Source: Rhytidiadelphus loreus (lineage: Eukaryota; Streptophyta; Bryopsida; Hypnales; Hylocomiaceae). From it: a stretch of DNA of 64,000 nt. The stretch lies in contig OX344763.1 in NCBI GenBank assembly GCA_947034895.1, positions 62,453,093 to 62,517,092 on the forward strand, read 5' to 3'. The translations under genes and the position numbers were made by a program. Below, in pieces: positions 1-12,780 of this stretch. Position 1 is the first letter of the stretch. Each line of letters starts with the position of its first letter. The notes beneath the pieces were generated by a model that was not told the DNA's origin, made no database searches, and saw only the letters and a list, made by a program, of their open reading frames with translations.

Positions 1-237
1 AATTTATTTCTGCTAATTATCCTTCGCACCTGAAGGTAACTATCTCCGATACTCATGATGGGGTTGCTCGATCACAATTGTCATGATCTGACATATAATA
101 CTGAATATACAAATCTGTATTTTAATCTTTACATCCAAGTCATGTGTTCCCGTTTAAATTTTTTTGTGTATGCAGAGGTTAATTTCCTTTCTACCCTGGC
201 ATACGCTTCTTTTTCTTGCTCCGCCTTGTTTGTGCAG

Positions 238-302
238 CTGGAATAACCAAGGTTGTGGACCGAGGCTTAGAGCGGATGATTATTCAGGTCTTGAAAAGCT
301 AG
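238..302 (+). CDS. possible 3'-terminal exon of an unidentified gene
   Basis: A pyrimidine-rich stretch ending in TTTGTGCAG at 237 looks like a splice acceptor. In one frame it is followed by about 20 sensible codons (GITKVVDRGLERMI, then IQVLKS) ending at a TAG at 300-302. The amino-acid mix is more protein-like than the overlapping longer frame. The rest of the gene would lie left of the window or further upstream. I cannot identify the protein. Support is only the splice-like context and composition, so this is a weak call. Confidence 0.22.
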
Positions 303-967
303 TAGTGCCAACTAGTTGTTGGTGTGTCCTATTCCTCAGAATTGTGCTTTCCATCCTGTACCCATGATCTCTCCATTAGAATCACATCTCTGCGCTGGGA
401 TTTATTTCATTATTTAAACTGTTTCAAATTAAGATTATATAATTATAATGAAACTTTCTTTCAAGTCGTGTTAGATTTTGCTAGAAATTGTCAGAGCAAA
501 ATTTCCAAAATTCATAAACATACGTGTGTTTTGAAATAGTGAGCGCTCTTGTAGTATTGAAAAGATCCAAAGGGCTGATACTGTTTAAAGCGGCATTACT
601 ATTCCAGGATTATGTCATTCCAAACAATCTTTAGATTTTGCAGAGACTTGTATTATCTTCATCAGATTTTATCAATGCTTATCCGTCAACAACAGCTTCA
701 ACGTCCAAAAATGGCGAATTCCAAGTCCATGTACGATTTGTGCATACAATACCTTACTATTCGACTTGAGCGATAAATTACTTATTCTCTACTCAATAGT
801 TCACCCGAGTTGCAAGTGTTCAATATTTGTGGATATTAATATGCACTTTTATATTAAATTTTGAAACTATTTTATTTTATTTTTCTGAGTTGGAAATTTT
901 TATTTCTATCTTCATTATATGCACTCGCATTCAAGGGTTAAATACACTGGCAGTCAAGGGTTCAATA
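303..967. other. AT-rich intergenic DNA, nothing recognised
   Basis: No frame with protein-like composition, no clear repeat and no RNA gene seen. Confidence 0.5.
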
Positions 968-1250
968 TACTGTAGAAAAAGTACCCTTATGACCAAAAAT
1001 TTGGAGGATGAATAGTTGCACTTTTGTCCCACATGAAGAGATTATGTCATTTATTGGCTGGAAATTGTTTATGGGTGAAGGTTTTTGGTTCAAAGTAAGT
1101 TCTAGTATGTTTGTTAAATCCAATTGTTAACCCTTGAATGTCGAGGCGGACGTTTTGTGTCCGATGGATGACAAGGAATCAAATTGTATAGGACAGAAGT
1201 GCAACTATTCATCCTCTAAATTTGTTTTGGAAAGGAAAGATCTACAGTAG
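968..1250. repeat. imperfect foldback repeat (MITE-like)
   Basis: An arm at 968-1029 (starts TACTGTAG, contains GAGGATGAATAGTTGCACTT) is repeated in inverted orientation at 1191-1250, with roughly three quarters of positions matching and a spacer of about 160 bp. The flanks carry direct CAAGGGTTAAATACA/AAGGGTTAATATACT-type repeats near 933 and 1350. No target duplication could be fixed, so the outer limits are uncertain. Confidence 0.45.
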
Positions 1251-4200
1251 TTTGACTTCCAATGACTACTTTTGCAATTCTGGACGTCAATGATTCACAC
1301 GGTAATAGAAAAGGAAGATTTCAAGGGTTCCCCCTTCGACGTTTAAGGGTTAATATACTATTCTGGATTTGGTCTTAGATGGTTGTTTATCATCAATTAG
1401 GGTTTACAATTATAATTATTTTCCTCTAAACTTTTATTCTAAAGGTGATGTGTCTTTATTTTGTTTAAATTTCCATTCTACAATATGTAATCACTTTGAC
1501 TTTTAAGGAAAATAAATGAGAAGATTAGGGTTTTTACTTGGTTGTATAGAACTTTCTTCTAAGTTGATATGACATGTAGAGTTTCTTTCAAAGGTCATAT
1601 GATTAGTTGTTTATCAATGATAAGAAGCAATATAAAATATAATATGAAATATATCAATATAAAGTATAAGAGGTAATAATTTCAGCTTTATTAGTTCTTT
1701 AATGATCTAAAAACCAAAAGGCTTGAAAACAAAACATCAAAAATCTAGAGGTCAAAATTTAAGATTGGTATAAAACCTAAGAAATTTTTGTTTAAAATTA
1801 AGAAAAAAAACTTAAGATTGGTATAAAAGCTAGAAGAGGTTGTTTTTGAAATTTTTGGAGCTATTGGTCATAACAATACTAGACTTAGTTTGTTTGAGAA
1901 AATTGATTATAAAATGCTGGCGAATAGAGAAATAAGAAAACTATTTTAATTTTTAAATGCTCAAGCAACCATTTTTGAAATGTTGTCCAACTTTAGGCAA
2001 CATTTTTGGGTAGAAAAAATATTTTTCTATTTTTTTATTCTTTTTTTTTAAAGAGATTGGATTGTCTTTCAAACTAATAATGCTACGGTTAAACAAAAAT
2101 TATAAGAAAAATAGCACAAAGTGTTTAAAATTGACCTAGTATTGAAAAACTTACTATTGAGGGAAAGTGTAGGTGTTCTCATTACTAGATCTTATGCATT
2201 TTTTCACAAATCAATAGAAACAATATTATTGTCCAACAAAAAGAATTCAAATGCTAAAGATAGAGATTGTATTTTTGGTAAATTTTTGAAGTTGTATCTT
2301 CAAAATTCATTTGAGTAGAGTCTAACAGTATTTCTATAATTTCTATATTGACCATACATATACTTTCTACTTTTCATGCTTCACATTGTCTTCTTTGATG
2401 CAAATCACTCCTTGTAATTTAAGGTATAAACCTGAGTTAAGAGGGTATTTGATGTGGAACTATTTACCTTAATTATTGCATTTAAAATGACCGTATTTTT
2501 ACATAAAAAGCTAAGAAGGGCATATTTCCAATACCCTATAGATTTTATAAATTCATTCATGCAAGTTTTTAAATGGGTATATTTACATATAAAATTTAAG
2601 TGTCCAATTTTCTCCTGCCTCTAACCTTCTTCACAAATTTTCTTTTCAATCTACTGCATCTATATATATGGAGTATACATTGTAAAACCAACAATAATCA
2701 ATTGAATTCAAGTGACAATTTTAAACCCATGAAGGCCAATTGTCCATTGAATGAACAATTGAAACTCTGGGTAGGTTCCTACAAAGTCAATTTTGGTTAG
2801 ATGTTCATAAAAGTTTGACACAAGATGTGAACATGTATCCTTTTAGTGAAAATATAAATTTTTTCCACCCTAAACTTTTTTGGTAGCCCTTGCAATTTGG
2901 GAATCTTTAGGGCATTTTTTCCAAATATTCTCATCAACTATTGAAATTTAGCATTTATGATACTAATAATATATGGCATACAATTGTCAAAAACAATTTA
3001 GTTGTCAAATCACATTCTGAAAGGAGTCAAACTTTATTAGCTATGTTAGGGTGACTTCAAGAAAAAACCTTTTCTTCTTACCTCAAACCCAGGTATTATC
3101 TTGCAATATGTGAAGTCAAAGTTATTGAAATTTTTCCTACATATTGTAAATGTTTGTCTCTAATTTTTAAACCATTTGGATTTCAAATAAAAAATTTATA
3201 TATTATTGCATAAGAAATCATCAAAAAAAGACTAGTGTATTGCCAATGCATTAAACCTCTTTGCAGTAGGTTGATTTAAACTTTTCATGAGGGAACCTAA
3301 CATCATATATTTATGAATAGTCAAAATCCTCATTTTTGTGTAGACTAAAAATTTCATTCCAAGAAGGCTTGAAGTCTACTAATCCTAATTTCTAGGAATG
3401 AAAATGAAGTTTTTTTTCTCACTTCAAATATTATAATCTTTGCATCCACATTGTCAAATGGGCTGAATTTGTTTCTATATATTGCCACAATTATATAGTA
3501 CACTTTTATACAATTGGATTTTCTTAAATAATTTTTTATTTTAGACAATGCATCAAAATTGGCAATTTTGGATTTTTCCTCTTCCAAAATATCTTCTATT
3601 CTTTAGGGGTTAATAACATTGAACATTTTGGAATTCTTAATGAAACTATACCATGAAATCTCATTCAATATGTGTGTGATTATCACATATGACTTCAAAG
3701 ATTAGAGTTGAATGGACTATAAATTCTATCCTCATATTGTACAATTTTCAGTTTGTTGAATCCACTAAGGTAAACCTCCCTATTCATACAATGTGATAAT
3801 TTTCCCACTTTTAGTTGATGTCTTACATTTACATTTAATTTTTTTTATATATACACTACAAGTACCATGACACAATTTTAGTCAACCACTCTTCATTGTA
3901 GATTTTTTTGACTATGTCCATTTTATCATCCATATGAAATTATTTGTCCACATCTATACTCATCTTACTATGAAAAATTCACATGGCTTCTATTTGTCAA
4001 GGCTAACTTATTAATAAAAATTCCTATTATGTGATGTTTTTACATACCCTAATTTATATATATTAGAGTGTGTAGCATTCCACAAATCCTATAGTATTTC
4101 TACAAATTATATAAAATTTGCCCCTTTTGAATTAAGTGGACCCTATATTTTAACTCATGTAGTTTTCTAAAAGCCATGAGTAATCTCCTCAAAGATGCAA

Positions 4201-4353
4201 ACTTCAAAAAAGTTTTAGAACTTACGTTTTATCATACATTCGTGTTTTATTTGAACCCCTTGGACTTTTAGAAGTTAAGAGATTTGAATTTAGAGGTAGA
4301 TTGGAAAAAACAAATCTTCCTAAATGAGACTAGTATAAAAAATGATCGGATAA
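1251..4353. other. AT-rich intergenic DNA, nothing recognised
   Basis: About 3 kb of AT-rich sequence with poly-A/T runs. The short open frames here have no convincing composition or relatives in the window. Nothing else seen. Confidence 0.5.
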
Positions 4354-7300
4354 TGTCATAGCACAGGAAAGCACAAATCCCACTTTTAGGTGTTAAATTG
4401 ATGTAAAGCACCTTAAATGACTTGTGTATCGTTCCCAAAGGATCTCGCTCATAGTTTCCTCAAAATTTCGGGTATAAAAATATGAAAAAATACAAAATAA
4501 CTCAAGGCAAAGGAATTCGGATTTTCAAACTAGGAAATGCACTTCCTTATCCTACTCCTCCTAAACTTCCTTTTCTTCTTAAGTCAATTAACCACCATAT
4601 TGACACTTCACAAACCAAAGATTGAATAGGTCTGTATCATCCTCATACACAATTATGAATTCTTTACTCCATCACGCGGAAGCGGATTCGGGAGGAGTGT
4701 CATTATCCTGTACCTTTCCCGGATCCGGATCTGGTGGTCCTTGTAACCAAAGTAACCAATAGCAATAGTTTAACCTCTATATCACAGGGTTCCGCTCTTG
4801 GGATTAAGGAAGGGAATGTATACCCTACCCTTCAATAGATTAAAGTGATTGAAGTTTCACTAAAACAACACATAGACATACACATCAAACTGGGATGCGA
4901 ATTCTTCCTCACAACCAACCTGGAAATTAGTCCAGACTAGTAGGTCACTCAGGAAACCCCCACAATCCTCTCTTACTACAACAACAGACCTATCCGTACA
5001 AAACCTCAAGAGCCAAATCTAGTACCTTGATAACTAGGGGATTCCAACTATCTTCCCATTCTTCTCTTTCGGATTCAGTAGAACCTCTCAGCTGTCGGCT
5101 AGCATTCACCCTTCACTCCCGAAAGATTTACCCGACCTAAGAATGGCTTTCCTACTCAGAAGATACTAGAGAAACTTTAACAGCTAGAATTTCCTCCTAA
5201 TACACAAAGATTTACCAACCAAATTCTAATACTCTTGAAATCGGATCCAGACAGAATCCGGGGGATTCTTTCTCTTATCAACACTTTGCAAAGACCAGCT
5301 ATCCGCACATGCAATACTAGCACTATAAGGCATACCAATTACAAAGCCAAGACTTTTCAGACCAACATTTATGAAATGGAATTCTATAATTCAATTTGCA
5401 AAAGATGAAGAAAACATAAGTAAGAACGCCCAGGGCTTCCAACTGATTTCAGACCCTAAATACTAACTCCTGGGAACCCTAAAAGGCCCCAAGGATAAAA
5501 AAAAGTAGAGGATAGGAGACTGACAGGTGTCTTCCTTATCCTTCTAAGCTGACTTGCCTACTATCCAATCCAATAAGCAAAACGTGGATCTTATCCCGGA
5601 AAATCCGAAAGACTGCAATCTAACTGTAGTTTCAAGTGCATGTTTCTAAAAACACTGAACTAACTGTCTACTTTCTATCAGAAACTTAGGTTTTTATCTA
5701 ACCAAGCTGGAGTTAACTTAAGAAACTTTCCCTAACTACCTTAGACTGACTAAAGCTAACTACTACTTCTTTGCCCGTTTTGGAGAAGGTTCCTCGGTTT
5801 TTACGACCCCTTTCATTGGCGGTTGCTTCTTGCTGGTTGGTGGCTTTTCCTTGGTCACCTTACCCTTTGATGAAGTCGGAGTCTTCTCCTTGAACTTTGT
5901 GGGAGAAATCGCCACAATATCCGAATCCTCTTCGGAATCGGATTCAGATCTGGTTTCAGACCCGGATTCTGATTTTGACTCACTCTCCTCCTTCGCTGAG
6001 ACCTCGGGCGATTTGTCTTCTTCAGATTGTACCTTCTCTGGTAACTCCTCTCTAGCCTACTTGGAAGTACTCTTCTTCTTGGTAGTGTTGGGAGTATTGG
6101 ATGAAGGCTTAGAACCTTTACTTTGAGGCGTTCCTAATTTTGACTCTGACTTCCAGATTCGTTCCTTCAAACCGGATCTGAGCACAACCGCGATCTTGTC
6201 TCCTTCTTACCCAGGGGGGAATTCTTGGAGGGCGTCTTCTCTGCATCTAAACGCTCCTTCAGCTTTACTGGTGAGGGAGGAGGCATATCCAGTTTTGGCC
6301 GTGTTGGTGTTGCTTCTTCCTTGTCGGATCCCAGAAAGTACCCAACTTGCTAAAGACTGTCCCGTATCTTGTACATAAACTTCTCAACCTGCTCCGAGTA
6401 CTCTGCTAGCACCATTACTGTCTTTGTTGCTGCTTCCTTGCTAACCTTGTGGATCTCCTCATCATAAAGTTTGGCTTTGTTCAACACGTCTCGGAATGGG
6501 AAACAAAGCTCCTAACCCTCTTGAGGGTTTCCTCAGACTCTAAAGAAAGTTCCCTCACTTCCTTACTCTTCTCCAAAGTCTTCTCTAACTGTCGATGGAG
6601 ATCCTTGTTCCTATCAGTTAGTTCCTGGATCCGGGTTTCCGAATCCCGGATCAAACCCTCGATCTTTTCTGCTAACTCAAACACGAAAATCCCACCAAGC
6701 AATTTACAGACATTCCTAACTACTCCTCTTTCTGTATCTACCTCCTCTCGGATCACCTCAAGATCCGAGATAATCCTCCCCAATGTGTTGATTCCTTGTA
6801 CTTCCAGTTCAGCCGAATCCCTCTTGTCACTCTTGAGACCTTTTTTCTTCGTTGATGCTAGGATCTTCCCTGACCTTTTTTTTCTCTCGGGTGACCCTTT
6901 CTTCTTTTCCGATGAAGCCTTTTCGGAATTCGCATCCGGTCCTTTCCTCCTCTCTTCTTCGTCATGCTCTCGGGGTGGAGTAATATTCAGCTTTACTAAA
7001 GTGGTTGCTGCCTTATACACGGTCCTCTCCTAACTTCTGAGCGTCCCCAGATAATCATACAAATGAAAAAGGAAAGGCCCAATAGAGGTATCCTTGGTAT
7101 TCTCTAGGGTACTAACCATTTTCCCTACTAGATCCTTCACTATTCCTCCCCAGAAGACCCTCTCTCCACTCAGTGCTCCAAATATCGTATTTGCCCAAGT
7201 TACGATAATCCGGTTTGGCCGTTCCGGATATAGAATCGGGACTATGAACTCTTGAAAACTCCTATCTCTCCTTACCTTGCAGTCTGCAACTGCATAGCCA

Positions 7301-8100
7301 TCTTTAGAGTTTGGCGGGTTCAAAAACTTACCCTCCGTGAACTTGTCGATTCGAGAAGCCATCCCATCTCCAACGCACGGAAAGTCATAAACCTTCTTTC
7401 AGGTTTCAATCGTCCACTTAGCCGGAAGAGCGCGGTTGGTCTTTGCCCACTCATTCGATTGCGCCCCCATTAGCTTCAGGATCATTTTCTCGGATGTCAA
7501 ACTTTAGGGTCGGGGCAAAAATCCCAAGCATCCTAACTGGCCTAGATCCTCCTCCAACTGCTTCCGCTCTCCCTTGTTTTTAGGTATGGCCGGATAGACC
7601 GTCTTCATCTTTAGAGGAGCAGAACCACTTCCTTCTACCTTCACCATCGCTGCGGGATCACTCACAGATGCAGATCCCTTAGTCACGTCAACAAATGATT
7701 ACAACAAACTGTAGACTAGCGGATCCCTTTCCTCCCCTGGGGATGTGGAAAATCAACTTTCCACCCCCTCAAGCGAAAAACTCACTCTGAGTGCTCGGAA
7801 GGATACTACTAGTTTACTAAACTACAAGTTAAGTAAAATTAGCTAACCCTAACTCGTTTCCTTGGAACAGTCCCTACTGTTGGAATACAGTTGTTTCCGT
7901 CATTAAGGAGGATCCGGCACGTCCGAACGGTCTCACTACTCCTCTAATAGGGCCGATAGACTCTAGTCTATCAAATAGAAACCCGGCAGGGTTCTGTTTT
8001 CTCCAGTAGGAGTCTACCATCAATATCCGGTTGGTTCAATATCCACTTCTTCATCTGACGGATTTGGATCCGGTTCCAGTTTCCGGTTATGACTGGGAAA
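4354..8100 (-). mobile_element. element E1, member of the TGTCRYAGCACARGA family
   Basis: The left end TGTCATAGCACAGGAAA matches the left ends of E2 (41297) and E3 (47844). Like them it has about 1.4 kb of non-coding DNA rich in GGATCCGG/CCGGTT-type words, then one minus-strand coiled-coil gene, then a short region rich in CCGGTT/CCGGAT. The right end is not resolved; the CCGGTT-rich sequence stops near 8.1 kb. No reverse transcriptase, integrase or transposase frame is visible. The family is judged from E3, which has clean termini: TG...CA-type ends suggest a long solo LTR or a non-autonomous LTR element, but a short-TIR element is not excluded. Confidence 0.5.
5763..7686 (-). pseudogene. 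E-element coiled-coil (gag-like) protein, decayed copy 1
   Basis: Reading on the minus strand from about 7686, the translation matches the E2 and E3 proteins: a segment with 'QLEEDLGQLGC', then 'GKFLNPPNSKDGYAV', then the family core 'NTIFGALSG' and 'GPFLFHLY' (about 7360-7040), a Lys/Glu-rich charged region, a coiled coil (about 6750-6500), and a Ser/Asp/Glu-rich tail ending 'SPKRAKK' before stops at 5763. Breaks: in-frame TAA at 7504, TGA at 7399 (a Trp in E3), TAG about 7027, and a frameshift close to 6481 after which 'NKAKLYDEE' continues in another frame as in E2. The plus-strand frames at 5830-6126 and 6449-7033 are shadows. The function is unknown; gag-like is a guess from the coiled coil and the setting. 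Confidence 0.6.
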
Positions 8101-9337
8101 CTTAATTCCCATTCTTAACCTTTTTATCTTCTTACTATTACCCTCATAGTAATGAAATGTTAAATATGGGAATATTCCTAAATTTTCCATTCAATCAACA
8201 ATTTTTTTTGCTAATACTCACAAATTGTTCCTACTTTCTTCCTAACAAACCTACATTCTTCATTTTGGTACACAACAGATAACTATATATCTCTAACTTC
8301 TAACTTTAGACTAGTACTTTTATTTCTTGAGTTTTTGGTAGCGATTTGTAAGCTTTATGTACAAAAAATACTTAAAGAAGAGTTCAGAAAGGAAATCATG
8401 ATGACTTATTACTTCTATAATATGTTCCTAGAAACTTTTGATGTTTTATTTGTCCAAATTCACCAGTTTGAAGTAGATTGAGTAGTTTGGGGGTAGAACA
8501 TATCAAATACAAGATAGTAGGATTATCTCCATGTTCTACAAACATCCAAAGATCTTACAATAAGTCTTAATATAGGAAGATGGTATAAGAGAAGATTCAT
8601 ATACTAGGTACCTTTCAAATTTTTTGATATAAAGAATAGTGTTTTATGAGTGTCTACTATATATAAAAAGACGTAGAGTGTGGTCTTATCCACATTGGTT
8701 ATCTGAGAGGAGATGAAGATGATCTTGTCTAGGTTAATACTGACTTTTGTAACTATCTCATGTAGCAACATTGGGAGGTTTGTTGAAGATTTTTTATACT
8801 TGGTTGTGAAATCAATTTGGTTGGTTGTTGGAGTGAGGATTATCCTCTAAAATTCAACACTTACATGTTTCTTCCACTTCCAATACTCTTCGAGTATGAG
8901 CTTGTCATTGAATTATTTAGTATTATTTATTGGGATCTTGAAATTCTTGTAAAAAAATTTCAATTTTTGTGCTTGGTCTTCCATTTCTACATTATAATAG
9001 TAGAATTCTTATTTAACTTAATGCACAATGAATTTACAAAATGAAAATGTAATTGACAACATTGTAAAGGAAGGTTGCTATCATGTAAGTCTAGGATTGT
9101 GAGTCTATGAGCCTACAAGACTATAAACCTATGTTATAAATATCTATTATAGAAACTTCTATGATTGTAATTAAGATAACTATGTTATAGATACGTTGTT
9201 TCATATCCTACCTTGTGTATGAATCTTTGTTAGTGTGCTAAAAAGAAGTAGGTGTCCAATATTGCAACTGAATGGAATTGACATGCCCTAAATCTAAATT
9301 AGAGTTTGTAAGTGCTCTAACAAGCTAGAATGGATGG
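8101..9337. other. AT-rich intergenic DNA, nothing recognised
   Basis: No protein-like frame or repeat recognised; the frame at 8817-9044 has hydrophobic, AT-driven composition only. Confidence 0.5.
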
Positions 9338-9800
9338 AGGTCACCATCAACAATTCACACTGTGGCTAAGTAACATGTATACACATCACAGCCAACATGG
9401 AATGAAGGAAGTGGATGGTCACGCCTACGACCAACAAAAGGGGCATCTTTCGCAAACTATTCACACAATGTGCCATCGTCTAGGTATTGGTCTTCTATCT
9501 CATCGGCGATTCAAGTGTTCAATCAAAATCCATCCTGTAATGTCTCATGCACCACAAGTAGTGCATTAAGAGTACTTCTCATACCTTTCCAATATTTCTT
9601 CATTGACTTATTCTTCCTCCGGACCTCTTCTGACAAATCCCGACTATTCATTGTACCCCATAATGCAATATACCCATCTAAACCCTTGCAAACCTCATCG
9701 AGGCAATGCATTTGTTGCAATGCCAAAGGTAGAAGGTTGTCCTTGGCACTTTAGGACTTCCATCTGTTATCTCTTTCCACAAGCGAATCCCCTCGCCTTC
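9338..9800 (-). pseudogene. DUF7869-family fragment (C-terminal third only)
   Basis: Minus-strand translation matches the C-terminal part of the DUF7869 copies at 54.6 and 40 kb: 'GEGIRLWKEITDGSPKVPR', a frameshift, 'LDEVCKGLDGYIALW', 'EVRRKNKSMKKYWKGMRSTL', then 'DGF' followed by TGA where copy A has Trp, TGA where copy A has Arg, and TAG where copy A has Glu, then 'DAPFVGRRRDHPLPSF'. Homology stops around 9340. No N-terminal half or catalytic-like core is present nearby, so this is a relic left by truncation or partial deletion. Confidence 0.7.
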
Positions 9801-9879
9801 CTATAGCAATGAATCAACATCAGTACAAGGGATCTTGTATTGCATCAAGGGCCATATGTTGGAATCCTTATAAAATTTG

Positions 9880-9975
9880 GATGAAAGTGGATGAATAGTT
9901 TGGATGAATAGTTTAGATGAATAGTTTGGATGAATAGTTTGAATGAAAGTGGATGAATAATTTGGATGAAAATAC
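9880..9975. repeat. short tandem repeat, GGATGAATAGTTT units
   Basis: Four to six imperfect direct copies of a 14-15-bp unit (TGGATGAATAGTTT). The unit overlaps in sequence with the GGATGAATAGTTGC word of the foldback near 1000 and 1210. Confidence 0.6.
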
Positions 9976-11521
9976 ATGAGTAGTAGATAAAAAAATAGAC
10001 AACGTTATTCAAAACATTGGATGGAAGTACATAGAATATTGGATAACACTAGGTTTTGAGTTCAGGGTGTACTCATGTCCAATAGTTCAATGATAATTGG
10101 AAATAAAAATACAAGACAATGGAAATGGAAAAATGAGTGAAGAAATTACACTACTTTGCAGAATTAAACAAGTCTACGTAATAGGACCTATCGCCACAGA
10201 AACATGGTAGTCCATAACCGCAATTTAGGACAAGGTGTCATTTTACTCGCACATAACCGTAGAACTAAAATACACCTATTCCTGTGGACCAACGTTGGGC
10301 CTAGATCTCTAGGTAAGTCCAATGTATTAGCAAAACTCCAATTTTGGACAGCTCATTACTTGTTCTATGTGCTTTTTTAGGGGCTAATGATGTTGGATTA
10401 GGGTAATAGATTGAAATAATAGAACGCATGATGGGCATGATTTAATGCAGATTAATATAATGCACAATACTAACGTAATGTAAACATTTTGTGGAAGGGT
10501 GAGACTAGGTCTAGAGAAATGCATATACTGGCCCTTTTAGTCTCAATACATTTCGAATCATGAATGTGCTGAGTAAATATAGGGTAGATTTTTGTACACA
10601 AATTGAAAATTTAATTCAAACCCAAATGATTTAGTATCCCACTAAAAAGCACTTGCTTCACATCATTGAAACTAAAATCCGTAGCGTGAACGAAGTGTTT
10701 CAATGTAGATTGTAGGTTGAATATAATTGTGAAAATAAAATAAAGATGCTTACAGTTTGCCTAAATTCCATGCTTGCACAAACACTTCAGTAGCATCTCT
10801 TGGATGATTGCAAGAAAGACCGGTCCTATTTGGCGTCACAATTGAAGTGACTGAGTTGCCATCAATCATAACTTTTGGAAAATAAAGCTAATGGACTTGA
10901 AATTTTTATTGAAGATGGCTAACTGAGAAATCATGAGATTCATTATTTTTCATAAATTTTGAAAAATAATTTTATAATTAAATGTCAATTTAGCTAATTT
11001 GTCACACTTTACAGTTTAGGGGTATTTAGTACTGTGGACCATCCAAAAATTATGATGTTCACTTGAACTTTTGGTAGGATATTCTTACACTAGATGAGCA
11101 TATACTCACCAAAGGGCATGCAAAAAAACACAATTCTTTGTCTTCAACATGCATGCGTATAGGGGTCCCTTGCGTGTAGCGCTCCAAGCATTCATGATGG
11201 TTTCAACTTCTAATTTTTGGTGAAATGTAATCACCATCAAGTCTTTACAAATGGCCAATTTTTAGATTTTTTTTATTCATGATTTTTTAATTATTATTAA
11301 TTTATACTTAATTTTATCTACTTTCTGTGACAAATTGTCATTTTTTTCAAATAGTATTGTTTTAGTATTATCAAGTACTCAAAAGTACTATTGGCCGTTG
11401 ATTTTTCAGATCAACGGCTGATATTCCGTTTTGTTGTATTGTAGTATTCATAGTACTAAGCACAAAAAATCACAGTTTTGGCAAATTGAATGCTACCAAT
11501 ATCATTCAGTCTTTCTTGCAA
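9976..11521. other. intergenic DNA with one small hairpin
   Basis: No supported gene. A perfect 9-bp inverted repeat (GCCGTTGAT ... ATCAACGGC, 11394-11418) lies between scattered AGTACT words and resembles the inner part of a small MITE, but no ends or target duplication could be set. Confidence 0.4.
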
Positions 11522-12331
11522 TCACCCTCCTTGAAATTCGGACATGTGCAGTCCAGAAACGAGGATACAGTGAGCATATACTTTTCTTGTCAAGGTTCTA
11601 TACCAAAGATGATTGACACTATGCATCCAAATCCAGGGTGGGGAACCATTGTCACCCTCTGAATGCGGGCATTTAATGTTAAGGCCGATGCACAATTGTT
11701 CTGGTGCTTCACTATTGAAAGCCTTCGGGTTGCGGCGGATGACCTTTCCTGCTCGAATTGTAGAATATGCATCTGGTGAAGATGGAATAGGGTAGGCAAG
11801 CACAATTTCTATGCCTGCCTCTCCACCAAAGAGTCTCTATGATGAAATGACTTGACGTTGCAGCAGTTGAATGTCTGCTGCTTCAAGGACTAAAATCTTA
11901 GCCTTCAATAGTTTCGTGCCCATTTTTACAGGCCAAATCATCGAAACAGATGGTACTGATAATACCCACTTCTGTTGAGTTTGTTTCATACATTGTTGAA
12001 TGTCTTCATTGCAAAAGAAAAATTGCATATGCTTATCACAATTCTTTCTATAATTCACCATTATACCTATATATGTTGGCATTGTTGTTGCAGTGTTGTT
12101 TTGCACTATTGGGTTTATGCACTTTTTCTTCGTGATTGCTTGCAATGCAAAACATGCCTTTGATGATGCTTTGGGCAAACATGCTATGTGCCATTGTTCT
12201 TCATTGCACATGCTCTCTTGAATAGCTGATACATGAGTCAAATTTAGGGTAGTAGTCTGTCTTGGTATGTCCTCATCAGGGTTGTCTTGTCTGACAGAAT
12301 TTCGAGTTTTTGTGTCTAATAGACGTCGCAT
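11522..12331 (-). pseudogene. unidentified protein, one in-frame stop
   Basis: One continuous minus-strand frame begins at an ATG (12331, 'MRRLLDTKTRNSVRQDN'). It is interrupted by a TAG at 11837-11839 after 'RQVISS' and continues in the same frame as 'RLFGGEAGIEIVLAYPIP' and 'FNSEAPEQLCIGLNIKCPHS' to 11522. I do not recognise the family. Visible traits are several Cys residues and no membrane segment. A GGGCGAC-core array begins about 130 bp upstream, the same arrangement as for the hAT, WCHI and kinase genes, suggesting the same class of element. The leader 12331-12365 shares an ACTCGACAACTCGACAA-type tract and GACGTCTA with the 37.1-kb region. Confidence 0.4.
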
Positions 12332-12462
12332 GTCGCATGTCGAATTGTCGAGTTGTCGAGTAAGGGCGGTTTTTGTTGTCGTGTACGGATTTCGGATTTC
12401 AAATTTTTTTACCCCTCGGTAAAACGAACTGTCCTACGTGGCTGTGACGTGGCGTGCTTCCT

Positions 12463-12760
12463 GAGGGGCGACCGCGGGTAGGGGCGACCACGGGTAGGGG
12501 CGACCGCGGGTAGGGGGGCGACCGCGGGTAGGGGGTGACCACGAGTAGGGGCGACCGCGGGTAGGGGGCGACCACGGGTAGGGGCGACCGCGGGTAGGGG
12601 GGCGACCACGGGTAGGGCGACCTCGGGTCCAAAATCCTGGGCGACTGCGGGTCCGAATCCAGGGCGACCGCGGGTCCGAAGTCCAGGGCGACTGCGGGTC
12701 CGAAATCCAAGGCGACCGCGGGTCCGAAATCCAAGGCGACCGCGGGTCCTACTTCATGGG
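12463..12760. repeat. GC-rich core array R1 (GGGCGACYNCGGGT)
   Basis: About 17 copies of the 14-bp core, plus orientation, mostly GGGCGACCGCGGGT and GGGCGACCACGGGT with short spacers of TAGGG in the left part and longer spacers of the TCCGAAATCCA type in the right part. It lies upstream of the minus-strand gene at 11522-12331. Long open frames across it (Pro/Arg/Ser/Val-rich) are by-products of the repeat having few stop codons. Confidence 0.85.
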
Positions 12761-12780
12761 CTACAAGTCTGGGGCCCCCA

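Noticed and set aside
5830..7033. Plus-strand frames (98 and 194 codons) in E1, and those at 49514-50107 and 50288-50959 in E3
   Set aside because: Shadows of the minus-strand E gene; only the minus-strand translation is conserved between E1, E2 and E3.
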